Assembly: GCF_001311925.1 (NCBI RefSeq)
Contig: NZ_BBCG01000002.1
Location: forward strand, 62,001 to 126,000
Direction of reading: 5' to 3'
From: Cellulosilyticum ruminicola JCM 14822
Lineage (GTDB): Bacteria; Bacillota; Clostridia; Lachnospirales; Cellulosilyticaceae
Length of the DNA stretch: 64,000 nucleotides
Shown: positions 7,142-15,834 of the stretch, one piece after another
How positions within the stretch are numbered: position 1 is the first letter of the stretch
How the letters are laid out: each line of letters starts with the position of its first letter
Program-made: the position numbers and the translations under genes
Notes under the pieces: generated by a model
The model's input: the letters and a program-made list of their open reading frames with translations, nothing else
Database searches by the model: none
Told to the model about the DNA's origin: nothing

Positions 7142-7534
7142 TCACAGTTTAACACTTCTGTCTTTAGTCATACTGTCTTTCATTAAAATTCCTACAGATA
7201 AACCACATAAACCATAGCCTACAAAACATATTGCTGGAATAGGAACTAATGCAATGATTAAGTAAGTAATCAAACATAAGCTGCCACTATAAATTATACA
7301 CCTACTAAAATCTATTTTTTCTCCATACTTACCATATACAACTCGTGAGGTTCCCATTAAAGTAGCAAACAGCATCGGCCCTGCTAAATCGCCAATGACT
7401 TTACTGACTCCTAATCCTCTTTCCGCCAAAATAGATTCCCATTGTCTTACAGCTTGTTCACAGGCTCCTGCACACACCATTAAAAGTACCATTAACCAAA
7501 AGACTTTACTAATTCCTTTAAAGTTAATTGTCTT
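7142..7534 (-). pseudogene. Major facilitator superfamily permease, internal fragment
   Basis: The frame begins inside a membrane helix (FKGISKVFWL, then MVLLMVCAGACEQAVRQW), continues with GVSKVIGDLAGPMLFATLMGTSRVVYGKYGEK and one more pair of helices (ICFVGYGLCGLSVGI), and then ends in unrelated residues. This corresponds to the start of the C-terminal half of sugar-type MFS transporters, about 130 of 400 residues. Both ends are missing, so it is a dead fragment. It may once have been the transporter of the adjoining sugar operon; that is inference. Confidence 0.6.
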
Positions 7535-7615
7535 TCATATACATCCCTCTTCATCTTTATCTCTATTTATGAGTTTATCTTTATATAGTATATTATTTAT
7601 ATTCAAAAAAATTAA

Positions 7616-7665
7616 ACAAAAAAATATAGCCGCCTTACCATTTGCAGTGATAAAACGACTATACT
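7616..7665 (-). terminator. Terminator of the sugar kinase operon
   Basis: On the minus strand TATAGTCG (7656-7663) pairs with CGGCTATA (7625-7632), then seven U residues follow. The loop is long (23 bases). It lies 27 bases after the kinase stop. Confidence 0.6.
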
Positions 7666-7691
7666 CTTATCTTTTAATCAACTATTTTTTC

Positions 7692-9148
7692 TTAGAATAC
7701 TGATTTTAGAGCTGGATAAATTGCTTTGAATTTTTGATATCTTGCTTCATATTTAGCTGCAAGAGCTTCATCTGGCTTAATTGTTTCTACAATCTTAACG
7801 ATTTTTTGACTTGCTTCTTCTACAGATGCAAACTCACCGCAAGCAACTGCTGCTAAAATAGCACCACCAAGTCCTGGACCTTCATCATTATCAATGACAT
7901 CTACTTCAACATTTAAGATATTTGCAATCATTTTTTTCCATAGTGGGCTCTTAGCACCACCACCACAAATCTTAGTTCTTTCAATGTTGATACCTAATGA
8001 TTTAGCAACTTCAAAAGAATCTCTAAGTGCAAATGCTACACCTTCTAAGACAGCTTGTGTCATATCTTCTCTTGTTGTATTTAAGCTCATTCCTACGAAT
8101 GCCCCTCTTGCATTAGGATCATTATGTGGTGAACGTTCTCCCATTAAGTATGGTAAGAAAAATACTTCATTTTCACCTAGTTTATCAATTCCCTCTTGCT
8201 CTTTAGCATATTCTTTTGTTTTGATGATTTCATCCATCCACCATTTATTACAAGAAGCTGCACTTAGCATACATCCCATTAAATGATATCCGCCATCAGC
8301 ATGTACAAATGAATGTAATGCATTATGATCATCTACGCGGAATTTACTACTTGCAATAAAGATTGTACCAGATGTACCAAGTGAAATATTACAGCGTCCT
8401 TCACCAATAGTTCCTGTCCCTACCGCTGCTGCTGCATTATCTCCAGCTCCCGCCGCTACAACTACATCTTCAGATAGTCCAAGACTAGCCGCCACTTTGG
8501 AAGAACAGTACCCACCTTTTCATAGCTTTCAAAGATTTGTGCAAGTTGTTCTTCTTTGACATCACAAATTTCCATCATTTCTTTAGACCAACATTTGTTT
8601 TTAACATCGAAGAGTAACATTCCTGACGCATCTGAAACATCTGTGCAATGTACACCTGTTAATTTATATGCGATGTAATCTTTAGGAAGCATAATCTTTT
8701 TAATACGTGCGAAGTTTTCTGGCTCTTCTTCTTTCATCCAAAGAATTTTAGGTGCTGTGAAACCAGCAAATGAAATATTAGCTGTGCACTCTGAAAGTTT
8801 AGCTTTACCAATCACTTCATTTAAATAATCGCTTTGTTTGGCTGTACGGTTATCATTCCATAAAATAGCTGGACGAATAACTTCATCATTTTCATCAAGC
8901 ACTACGAGTCCGTGCATTTGTCCACCAAAGCTCATACCTTTTACTTCTTTAGAATCAATATCCTTTATTAAAACTTTAATACCTTTTTGAACTGCTTCCC
9001 ACCAGTCGGCTGGATTTTGTTCTGACCAGCCTGAGTGTGGGAAGTAAAGTGGATATTCAAGGGATGTCACATTTTTAACTTGCCCTTCTTCATTCATAAG
9101 AAGAAGTTTTACTGCTGATGTCCCTAAATCTATACCAATATAGTACAT
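7692..9148 (-). pseudogene. xylB: Xylulokinase-type FGGY sugar kinase, frameshifted
   Basis: An FGGY-family kinase that phosphorylates a ketopentose (typically D-xylulose) with ATP in the cytosol. The first frame (8462-9148) has the N-terminal phosphate motif GIDLGTSAVKLLLM, the HSGWSEQNPADWW block and SFGGQMHGLV; the second (7692-8495) has GAGDNAAAAVGTG, the LGTSGTIF block and GGGAKSPLWKKM with GLGGAILAA. One A is missing in CCAAAGTGG near 8495-8498; restoring it joins LPK to VAASLG and gives 485 residues, the usual length. The start has a TAGGAGGA site, and the gene lies 18 bases after the isomerase gene. The substrate could be another ketose, such as L-fuculose or D-ribulose, given the unusual isomerase beside it. 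Confidence 0.85.
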
Positions 9149-9166
9149 ATTTCTTCCTCCTAAATC

Positions 9167-10660
9167 CTAGAATGGATTTTCTGTTGGGTATCTGTCACCT
9201 TTTGCTTGGTTATAACCAATTTCATCTACATCTACACCAATGTATTTGAATACTTCATAAAGTGTTTTACCGAAATGACCAAATGCTACTGCACCATGGT
9301 GTGGGAAGTTTTTCTCGATAAGTACGTGACGGTAGAAACGACCCATTTCTGGAATTGCAAAGATACCGATTGCACCGAATGAACGTGTTGCAACTGGTAA
9401 TACTTCACCTTGTGCAATGTAAGCTCTAAGTTTAGTATCCGCTGTACTTTGTAATCTAAAGAATGTAATATCTCCAGGGATGATATCTCCTTCAAGAGTT
9501 CCTTGTGTTACTTCTTCTGGAAGTGTTCTAGCCATAATCATTTGATATTTCATTTCACAGAATGATAATTTGCTAGATGCAGTATTTCCACAGTGGAATC
9601 CCATGAATGTATCTTTTAATGTATAGTCAAATTTACCTTTAATATCTTCATTATATAAATCTTGTGGTACAGAGTTATTAATATCTAATAATGTAACTGC
9701 ATCATTACTTACTACTGTTCCGATGAATTCGCTAAGTGCACCGTAGATATCTACTTCACAAGATACTGGAATACCTTGTGCTGTTAAGCGGCTATTTACG
9801 TAGCATGGTACGAAACCAAATTGTGTTTGGAATGCTGGCCAGCATTTACCTGCAATAGCTACATATTTACGGTATCCTTTGTGTGCTTCTACCCAGTCTT
9901 TTAATGTAATCTCATATTGAGCAAGTTTAACAAGGATTTCTGGTTTTTTATTACCAACACCAAGTTCTTCTTCCATTTCTTTAACGATAGCAGGAATTCT
10001 TTCATCCCCTTCATGTTTGTTGTAAGCTTCGAAAAGATCAAGTTCTGAGTTTTCTTCGATTTCTACACCAAGATCATAAAGTGGTTTGATAGGTGCATTA
10101 CATGCAAGGAAATTAAGTGGACGTGGTCCGAAGCTTATGATTTTAAGTGAATTTAAACCAATAACTGCTTTTGCAATTGGTTCGAATTCTGCAATCATAT
10201 CAGCACATTCTTCTGCAGTTCCTACTGGATATTCTGGGATATATGCTTTTACATTACGAAGTTTTAAGTTGTAGCTTGCATTAAGCATACCGCAGTAAGC
10301 ATCCCCTCTACCTTGAACAAGGTTATTTCCGCTTTCTTCAGCAGCTGCTACGAACATTTTTGGTCCTTCAAAATGTTTAGCAAGTAATGTTTCAGAGATT
10401 TCTGGTCCGAAGTTTCCAAGATATACAACAAGTGCATTACAGCCTTCTTTTTTGATATCTTCTAAAGCTTGCACCATATGAATTTCACTTTCAACGATAC
10501 AGATTGGACATTCATATACATCCATGTTTGGATATTTTTCTTTACATGCAGCAATAAGATTTTGTCTTCTTGTTACTGATAAACTTTCTGGGAAACAGTC
10601 TCTACTTACTGCTACAACCCCGATTTTTGCGTTTGGCATATTGTTAATGATATTTTGCAT
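9167..10660 (-). CDS. L-fucose/L-arabinose isomerase-superfamily protein
   Basis: The 497-residue protein belongs to the FucI/AraA structural superfamily of manganese-dependent aldose-ketose isomerases. It shows the N-terminal Rossmann-like part (KIGVVAVSRDCFPESL), the LVVYLGNFGPE block, a central AGKCWPAFQTQFGFVPCYVN segment with SCEVDIYGALSEF (the metal-binding Glu/Asp region in the superfamily) and FMGFHCGNTASSK with HHGAVAFGHFGK near the C-terminus, where active-site histidines lie. It stands between a xylulokinase-type kinase and a DUF4867 gene under an AraC regulator, so conversion of an aldose to the ketose used by the kinase is likely. The actual sugar is unknown. Start has a GAGGGG site. 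Confidence 0.8.
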   Translation of the reverse strand: MQNIINNMPNAKIGVVAVSRDCFPESLSVTRRQNLIAACKEKYPNMDVYECPICIVESEIHMVQALEDIKKEGCNALVVYLGNFGPEISETLLAKHFEGPKMFVAAAEESGNNLVQGRGDAYCGMLNASYNLKLRNVKAYIPEYPVGTAEECADMIAEFEPIAKAVIGLNSLKIISFGPRPLNFLACNAPIKPLYDLGVEIEENSELDLFEAYNKHEGDERIPAIVKEMEEELGVGNKKPEILVKLAQYEITLKDWVEAHKGYRKYVAIAGKCWPAFQTQFGFVPCYVNSRLTAQGIPVSCEVDIYGALSEFIGTVVSNDAVTLLDINNSVPQDLYNEDIKGKFDYTLKDTFMGFHCGNTASSKLSFCEMKYQMIMARTLPEEVTQGTLEGDIIPGDITFFRLQSTADTKLRAYIAQGEVLPVATRSFGAIGIFAIPEMGRFYRHVLIEKNFPHHGAVAFGHFGKTLYEVFKYIGVDVDEIGYNQAKGDRYPTENPF

Positions 10661-10750
10661 AATGGTATCCCCTCTACTATGTATTATTTATTTTAAATGT
10701 TTATATCTATCTTTCTGCTAATTAATATTTATTAATCTAAATTTTAATAT

Positions 10751-11368
10751 TTATCTAATCTCAATATTTTCTCCAACTAATCCTACGAAAGCACCTTCAA
10801 TATGTGCATCTTCATGAGCGATGAGCCATTTATTGCGATGTGTCATAAGTTTATCATCGTTGGCATTTCCAATATCTCCTGTTTTTTCATAGTTTGTTCC
10901 CTTTGGTAAAATAATGACATTTTTAAAGCCATTGCCATCTACACCGCATGGTGCATAGTGAAGCGTTGTAGCATAAAGTTCTACAACTGTTCCTTTTGCT
11001 ACAAAGAAAGCTTCAATTTTATTTGTATCATATGTAAAATCAGAAGTAATATCTTGCATCTTACCTACTAATAAGATTAAGTCTGTTACAGCAATATTAA
11101 TTTCTGAATCTCTATGATATTCTACTGCATTTAATTTTTGGTTGTGACCATTGCAGTATCCAAGCTGAATAGGCATTTCCCCATAGGCTTTTTTAGCGAA
11201 TTCTTTAGCTACTGCTGTTTGTTCAAGTTCAAATACAGAAGGCTCATAAATCACATCTTCTGGCACTGGACTATGTTCCATTTCTTTCATAAGTTGTGTG
11301 CAGTCATAACCTACTAAAACTCTACCATAAGCTTTAAATTTTTCATCTGAAACTTGATATTTTTCCAT
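10751..11368 (-). CDS. DUF4867 family protein
   Basis: The 205-residue product starts MEKYQVSDEKFKAYGRVL and contains a cupin-like run of strands with HRDSEINIAVTDLILLVG, AFFVAKGTVVELYATTLHYAPC and NVIILPKG. I recognise it as DUF4867, a family found beside sugar isomerases and kinases in gut Clostridia; by fold it may act as an epimerase or lyase-like sugar enzyme, but no reaction is established. The start is chosen at 11368 because GGAGGGG lies seven bases upstream; the open frame runs 30 codons further but without a site. Expression is probably joint with the isomerase and kinase, 90 bases downstream. Confidence 0.75.
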   Translation of the reverse strand: MEKYQVSDEKFKAYGRVLVGYDCTQLMKEMEHSPVPEDVIYEPSVFELEQTAVAKEFAKKAYGEMPIQLGYCNGHNQKLNAVEYHRDSEINIAVTDLILLVGKMQDITSDFTYDTNKIEAFFVAKGTVVELYATTLHYAPCGVDGNGFKNVIILPKGTNYEKTGDIGNANDDKLMTHRNKWLIAHEDAHIEGAFVGLVGENIEIR

Positions 11369-11398
11369 ATTCCCCTCCGTCAATTTATCCAAAAAAGT

Positions 11399-11436
11399 AA
11401 TGCTACAACCTTTATTTATATAAAAATTGTAGCATT
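11399..11436. promoter_or_regulatory. Perfect inverted repeat ahead of the sugar operon
   Basis: AATGCTACAA (11399-11408) and TTGTAGCATT (11427-11436) are perfect 10-base arms around an AT-rich 18-base spacer. It lies between the AraC regulator and the DUF4867 gene, where an operator or leader hairpin of the sugar operon would be expected. Binding by the AraC-type regulator next door is an inference. Confidence 0.5.
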
Positions 11437-11466
11437 TTAATATTTGTCCTTCTACCAAAGTCTTAA

Positions 11467-12297
11467 CTATTTAATGGCACTTTTTTGACATTTGCGATAT
11501 TCACTTGGCTTTTCTCCATACTTATCAAAGAACGCTTTACAAAAAGCCTTCTCATTTGGAAATCCATTATTTAGTGCAATTTCACTTAGAGTCTCGTCAC
11601 TATTAAGCATTTCCTTGTAAGCACTTTCTAAACGAATTTCTCTTAAATAATTTTTGAAATTAACTTTAGCATATTGTTGAAACATACGAGATAAATAGGC
11701 TGGGGCATAACCAAATATTTTTGCAACCTGCTCTAATGAAAGTTTTTCTGCATGATGTTCTTTAATATAAGCTGTAACCTTAGAAAGGCGATTTAATTTC
11801 TTATTAGATAGAATTAATGCTTCCGCTACATTTTCCACACGGTACTTTGTAACTAGTTCATACAATAATTTAAAATACTGGCTTTGTACCTCAAATTCAT
11901 AGCCTATCTCCTTAGCCTTATACTTATCATAAATCTGCTTAATGAGATTCATAATAGCCTTATCTTCTTCTCTTGGACTATGTGAAAACAATATGTACTG
12001 ATCTTTTATATACTTTTCAAAAGTTGTTAAGGGAATCTGCAAGACAATTGTATAGTTTGCTTCTGGTGCAACTACTGAATGTATCTCATTGGAATTTAAA
12101 AGCATAAACTTACCTGGCGATAAATGATACTGGGTATCATTGATATAATAATCCATTTCTCCTTCATACACTGCAAAGATTTCTACAGATTGATGCCAGT
12201 GCTTGGTGACTTTATAATTCCCCTCTTGGCCTTCAAATAAAAATACACGAAAGTTTAAATCTTCATTGGGCATAACAATTTCATGTTTAAAATCCAT
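11467..12297 (-). CDS. AraC-family transcriptional regulator of the sugar operon
   Basis: The 276-residue protein has an N-terminal cupin domain (HWHQSVEIFAVYEGEMDYYIND, about residues 34-58, with the metal or sugar-contacting His) and a C-terminal double helix-turn-helix (about 175-270: AKIFGYAPAYLSRMFQQY and LSEIALNNGFPNEKAFCKAF, closing with GEKPSEYRK). This is the ordinary design of a sugar-responsive AraC activator. It is encoded just upstream of, and in the same direction as, the DUF4867-isomerase-kinase genes, which it probably controls. The ribosome binding site is weak. Confidence 0.88.
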   Translation of the reverse strand: MDFKHEIVMPNEDLNFRVFLFEGQEGNYKVTKHWHQSVEIFAVYEGEMDYYINDTQYHLSPGKFMLLNSNEIHSVVAPEANYTIVLQIPLTTFEKYIKDQYILFSHSPREEDKAIMNLIKQIYDKYKAKEIGYEFEVQSQYFKLLYELVTKYRVENVAEALILSNKKLNRLSKVTAYIKEHHAEKLSLEQVAKIFGYAPAYLSRMFQQYAKVNFKNYLREIRLESAYKEMLNSDETLSEIALNNGFPNEKAFCKAFFDKYGEKPSEYRKCQKSAIK

Positions 12298-12503
12298 ATT
12301 TCATTTAACTCCATATCTATATTTAATATTTGTCAGTGACTATATTTCCTATCTATGTATTTAATTATAATAATACGCAATATTTTAAACAAACATTATT
12401 TTATACCTTTTAACAAAGTCATTAATTATCTATTTTTATGAATTAATGTCTCATTACTGTACATTCTAATGAATATATATTTCAAAAAAGGTAGATAAAC
12501 AAA

Positions 12504-12632
12504 ATGGTTATACATAGTGATATGGCATTTATAATTATTTCTACAGTCCTTGACTTACTCATGACACTAGGACTTGCATTTTTTTATGGCGGGCTCGTTG
12601 AACTTAGATTTAGATGGCTTAATAATTCTTAG
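12504..12632 (+). pseudogene. Ammonium transporter (Amt) N-terminal fragment
   Basis: A 42-codon frame reads SDMAFIIISTVLDLLMTLGL and then AFFYGGLVE, matching the first transmembrane helix of Amt/MEP transporters (normally T-A-F-V-L-I-S-T-A-L-V-F-L-M-T-P-G-L-A-F-F-Y-G-G-L-V). Nothing further of the gene follows; the next bases are unrelated. It is a small truncated relic of a protein normally about 400 residues long. The rest of 12298-12500 holds nothing I can name. Confidence 0.55.
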
Positions 12633-12743
12633 CTACTATTATTTTATGACCTTAAATCCATTACAATCCTAATCATTTTAGTGAATCTGTCAGTTTTTAG
12701 ACACTTTCATTAAAACATCCAATACATCTAAAGAGTGATGCGA

Positions 12744-12989
12744 ATGGATAAACGTGTTGCTAAAACTAAATCTTGTATCTTTGAAGCCTTTTATCAGTCA
12801 TTGGCTAAAAAAAGTTATTCTAAAATTAGTTGCTCTGTTCCAGAAGAACTTCTTATAATCATATCTGTATGAGCTTCATTGAACTTTAAAAATGGTATGA
12901 ACGAATCTCAAGAAGTTATAGAACATTTCTTTGAGCTGCTTCTCTTTTCTCTCCGAAATCCTTCTTCTTTGAAATCTACCTTACCTTAA
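12744..12989 (+). pseudogene. TetR-family regulator, decayed
   Basis: ATG at 12744 opens MDKRVAKTKSCIFEAFYQSL and AKKSYSKIS, the start of a TetR DNA-binding domain, but the frame ends soon at TGA near 12869. A further stretch in another frame, NFKNGMNESQEVIEHFFELL, resembles a TetR C-terminal helix region. The recognition helix and most of the ligand domain are deleted. Two neighbouring relics (amt and tetR) show that this 700-base interval is a decayed segment. Confidence 0.5.
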
Positions 12990-13012
12990 ATATATCAAAA
13001 CTCATATATATT

Positions 13013-13050
13013 AAGCTATTTTACCTATTCTACTTAAAATAGCTTTTTAA
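13013..13050 (+). terminator. Hairpin terminator between the tetR relic and the AstE-like gene
   Basis: AAGCTATTTT and AAAATAGCTT form a 10-base stem followed by TTTAATTT on the plus strand. It lies just past the stop of the minus-strand AstE-like gene and could act in both directions. Confidence 0.55.
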
Positions 13051-13058
13051 TTTACTGA

Positions 13059-13991
13059 TTACTCTCTACCATATGCAATAAGTGAATCTCCTTCTTTTAC
13101 ACCAAGTGCAACTGTATAATATAAAATTTCACCATCGAAAGCTGCTGTATATCGTTTTAAAACTTCATCTTCTAAGTTACGTATTTCCCCAAGTATTTCT
13201 CCCTTTGAGACATATTTTCCTAGTGAAATCATCGGATACCAAAAACCATTTGCCTGTGCAACCTCATAAATTACCTGCGTTATTTCTTTTTGACTGCTAC
13301 GTTCTTCTTTAAAATCTATAATTTTTAAATAATCCATTAAATGATAAACACATTTTTCACAATGAGTCACTTCGCTTTCCTGCCATTTTCCTTCGCCACC
13401 AATTTCTAACAATACAGCAGGAATATCACATTGAGTCCCATAACTATATAATCCATCTTTTGCTATAGATTGTACGCGATAGGAAACCGGTAATCGTTTT
13501 GCCGCTTCTTTCGCTATAGCATTCACACGTTCTTTTGCTTCTACTGGGAAAAATACCAATGAGCTCATCTTCTCATTATAATCGCCCCCATGTAAATCAA
13601 TTAAAAAGTCTGCATGATAATAAATATCTTTCTCAATAGCATAAGCTATTTTTTCACTTATAGTTCCATCAGCTCTTCCTGGAAATACATTATTTAAATT
13701 TTTACCATCCATTGGAACTATTTGTTTAGATTCTTCATAGAAACCTTCCTCATTAATTAATGGTAATATAATAACTTGTCCTCTCATTTCTTGGCAATTT
13801 AAATTCTTATATAATTTACGTGCAGTTAGCATGCCTACATATTCACATCCGTGTACTCCTGCTGTAATAACCAAAGTCTTTCCGGTTTCTTTACCACATA
13901 TAACATACATAGGCAAACTATGTGTCTCTGTAATTTTAAATTCGCTTTTCCATTTCTTATTTTTTTGTTCTAACATACTTTTTAAATCCAT
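13059..13991 (-). CDS. Succinylglutamate desuccinylase/aspartoacylase-family zinc hydrolase
   Basis: An M14-like (AstE/AspA) metalloenzyme of 310 residues that hydrolyses an N-acyl amino acid or similar amide. Zinc ligands are visible in TAGVHGCEYVG (HxxE, about residues 43-53) and in LIDLHGGDYNE (about 131-141); NLNNVFPGR carries the conserved Asn/Arg substrate block, and ALLEIGGEG holds the catalytic Glu. A barrel-sandwich (lipoyl-like) C-terminal domain follows (KYVSKGEILGEI). The gene lies downstream of the riboswitch-controlled transporter, beyond a terminator-like hairpin, so read-through may link it. The substrate cannot be deduced. Confidence 0.85.
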   Translation of the reverse strand: MDLKSMLEQKNKKWKSEFKITETHSLPMYVICGKETGKTLVITAGVHGCEYVGMLTARKLYKNLNCQEMRGQVIILPLINEEGFYEESKQIVPMDGKNLNNVFPGRADGTISEKIAYAIEKDIYYHADFLIDLHGGDYNEKMSSLVFFPVEAKERVNAIAKEAAKRLPVSYRVQSIAKDGLYSYGTQCDIPAVLLEIGGEGKWQESEVTHCEKCVYHLMDYLKIIDFKEERSSQKEITQVIYEVAQANGFWYPMISLGKYVSKGEILGEIRNLEDEVLKRYTAAFDGEILYYTVALGVKEGDSLIAYGRE

Positions 13992-14035
13992 ACTTTTTTC
14001 TCCTTATAATCACTTTAATTAAATAGGCTGCTTAA

Positions 14036-14079
14036 TAAAAAAACTGCCGCTTACTTAGTTTTCTGCGACAGCTTTTTAT
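14036..14079 (-). terminator. Terminator-like hairpin after the ABC transporter operon
   Basis: On the minus strand GCTGTCGC and GCGGCAGT form a stem with U residues on the 3' side and A residues on the 5' side. It separates the ATPase gene at 14085 from the AstE-like gene and may be a leaky or bidirectional terminator. Confidence 0.6.
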
Positions 14080-14084
14080 ATTTA

Positions 14085-15044
14085 TTATTTGCTATACTGA
14101 CAAGCTACTTGATGTCCTACTCCAACTTCTTTTAAAACTGGTTTCTCTTTTCTACATTCCTCTTTGCAATACTTACAGCGACTTTGGAATGGACATCCTT
14201 GCGGAATGTCTAATGGACTTGGTACTTCTCCATCAAGTGCTTTAATCTGCTTATCTTGACTTAAATGTACACTAAATTGTGAATCTATTAATGCACGCGT
14301 ATAAGGATGCTTGGCACCATCTTTTATCTTTTCACCTGGAATTACTTCTACAATATGTCCTAAATACATTACTGCAATCTGATGTGAAAAGGAACTAATA
14401 AGTGCAAGATCATGGCAAATAAATATAATAGTAATATTTTTTTCTTTTTGCAGACGTACTAATAATTGGATAATATTTCTTTGAATAGACACATCTAATG
14501 CCGATGTGGCTTCATCACATATTAAAACCTCTGGTTCTAAAGAAAGTGCCCTTGCCAGGCTGATTCTTTGACGTTGTCCACCACTCATACTATGAGGATA
14601 TCTATACATAAAGTCTGCTGGAAGTTCTACCATCTCTAGTAATTCTTTAGCTTTAGTTTCTTTCTCACTTCGCTTAATACGTTTAAAGTTTAAAAGAGGC
14701 TCTGTCAAAATATCTATTATCTTCATCTTAGGATTAAAAGATGCCATAGGATCTTGAAATACCATCTGTATATTTTGACGGTTTAACCATGCTTCCTTTT
14801 TTGAGAAATGCACAATATCTTTATCATGATAAAGGATTTTGCCACTTGTAGGTGTTTCAAGCTGAGTGAGTAGTCGTACAAAAGTCGATTTACCACAACC
14901 ACTTTCCCCTACAATACCTAATGTTTTTCCTTTATATGCTGTTAGATTAATATCATTACAAGCTACCAACATCTGATTTTTAGAGGTTTTAAATTGCTTC
15001 ACAATATGCTGCGTTTGTAATACAATTTCCAAGTCTTTAAACAA
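14085..15044 (-). CDS. Nickel/peptide-type ABC transporter ATP-binding protein (OppF/NikE-like)
   Basis: A 319-residue cytosolic ATPase with Walker A GESGCGKS (about residue 45), signature MSGGQRQRISLARAL, Walker B VLICDEATSALD and a switch His in CHDLAL. The C-terminal oligopeptide/dipeptide extension carries the Cys-rich stretch CPFQSRCKYCKEECRKEKP, typical of OppF/DppF/NikE, which binds an iron-sulfur cluster in some relatives. The start is a TTG at 15044, nine bases after GGAGG, overlapping the end of the partner ATPase gene by eight bases. It is the last gene of the transporter operon. Confidence 0.9.
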   Translation of the reverse strand: MFKDLEIVLQTQHIVKQFKTSKNQMLVACNDINLTAYKGKTLGIVGESGCGKSTFVRLLTQLETPTSGKILYHDKDIVHFSKKEAWLNRQNIQMVFQDPMASFNPKMKIIDILTEPLLNFKRIKRSEKETKAKELLEMVELPADFMYRYPHSMSGGQRQRISLARALSLEPEVLICDEATSALDVSIQRNIIQLLVRLQKEKNITIIFICHDLALISSFSHQIAVMYLGHIVEVIPGEKIKDGAKHPYTRALIDSQFSVHLSQDKQIKALDGEVPSPLDIPQGCPFQSRCKYCKEECRKEKPVLKEVGVGHQVACQYSK

Positions 15045-15822
15045 AGCTTTCTCCCTCCATTTCTGGCACTGCGGCTAATAACTTTTTGGTATAGTCACTA
15101 CTTGGATAATTAATGACTTCATCTCTTGTTCCCATATCTACTACTTTACCCTGTTGCATGACAACAATTTTATCTGACATATAAGCTGCTACACCTAAGT
15201 TATGAGTAATCATAATAATACTTGTCCCAAAATTATCTCTAAGTGCCATCATTTCACGTACAATTTGTGCCTGAGTCGTTACATCTAACGCACTAGTTGG
15301 TTCATCTGCCAGTAATAACTTGGCATTAAAAGTCATGACCATGGCAATACCAACTCTCTGACGCATGCCACCACTTAACTGATGTGGATAGCTGTTCATG
15401 ATATTTTCGCTATCTGCCAGCTTCATTTTATCTAACATACTTACTGCTTTATCCCATGCTTCTTTTTTAGACATTTTAGTATGCATCCGAATATACTCTA
15501 CATATTGACTGCCTATTTTTCGAATAGGATTTAAAGTACTGCCGCAATCTTGGAAAATCATAGATATTTCTGTACCTCTAAGCTTTTGCCACTCTTCACG
15601 AGATTTCCCTAATAAAGATTGATTATAAAATAATATATCTCCACTACTTATTTTACCTTCTCTAGATAGTGCGCCCATAATGGCTCTAATCACCGTTGTC
15701 TTCCCACTGCCACTTTCCCCAACGATACTAATGATTTCCCCTTCCTCTACTGAAAGATTAAAATCCTTAATCATTGGCAGCTCATTTTTATACTGTACAG
15801 CTAAATTCTTAATCTGCAACAT
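15037..15822 (-). CDS. Nickel/peptide-type ABC transporter ATP-binding protein (OppD/NikD-like)
   Basis: The 261-residue protein has Walker A GESGSGKTT (about residue 35), the IFQDCGSTLNPIRKIG Q-loop block, signature LSGGMRQRVGIAMV, Walker B LLLADEPTSALD and the switch His in ITHNLGV. It pairs with the OppF/NikE-like ATPase to energise the transporter. It is shorter than OppD (about 330) and close to NikD (about 255), because it lacks most of the C-terminal oligopeptide extension. ATG with AAAGGAG; the preceding binding-protein gene ends 12 bases upstream. Confidence 0.9.
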   Translation of the reverse strand: MLQIKNLAVQYKNELPMIKDFNLSVEEGEIISIVGESGSGKTTVIRAIMGALSREGKISSGDILFYNQSLLGKSREEWQKLRGTEISMIFQDCGSTLNPIRKIGSQYVEYIRMHTKMSKKEAWDKAVSMLDKMKLADSENIMNSYPHQLSGGMRQRVGIAMVMTFNAKLLLADEPTSALDVTTQAQIVREMMALRDNFGTSIIMITHNLGVAAYMSDKIVVMQQGKVVDMGTRDEVINYPSSDYTKKLLAAVPEMEGESFV

Positions 15823-15834
15823 ATGATTACTCCT

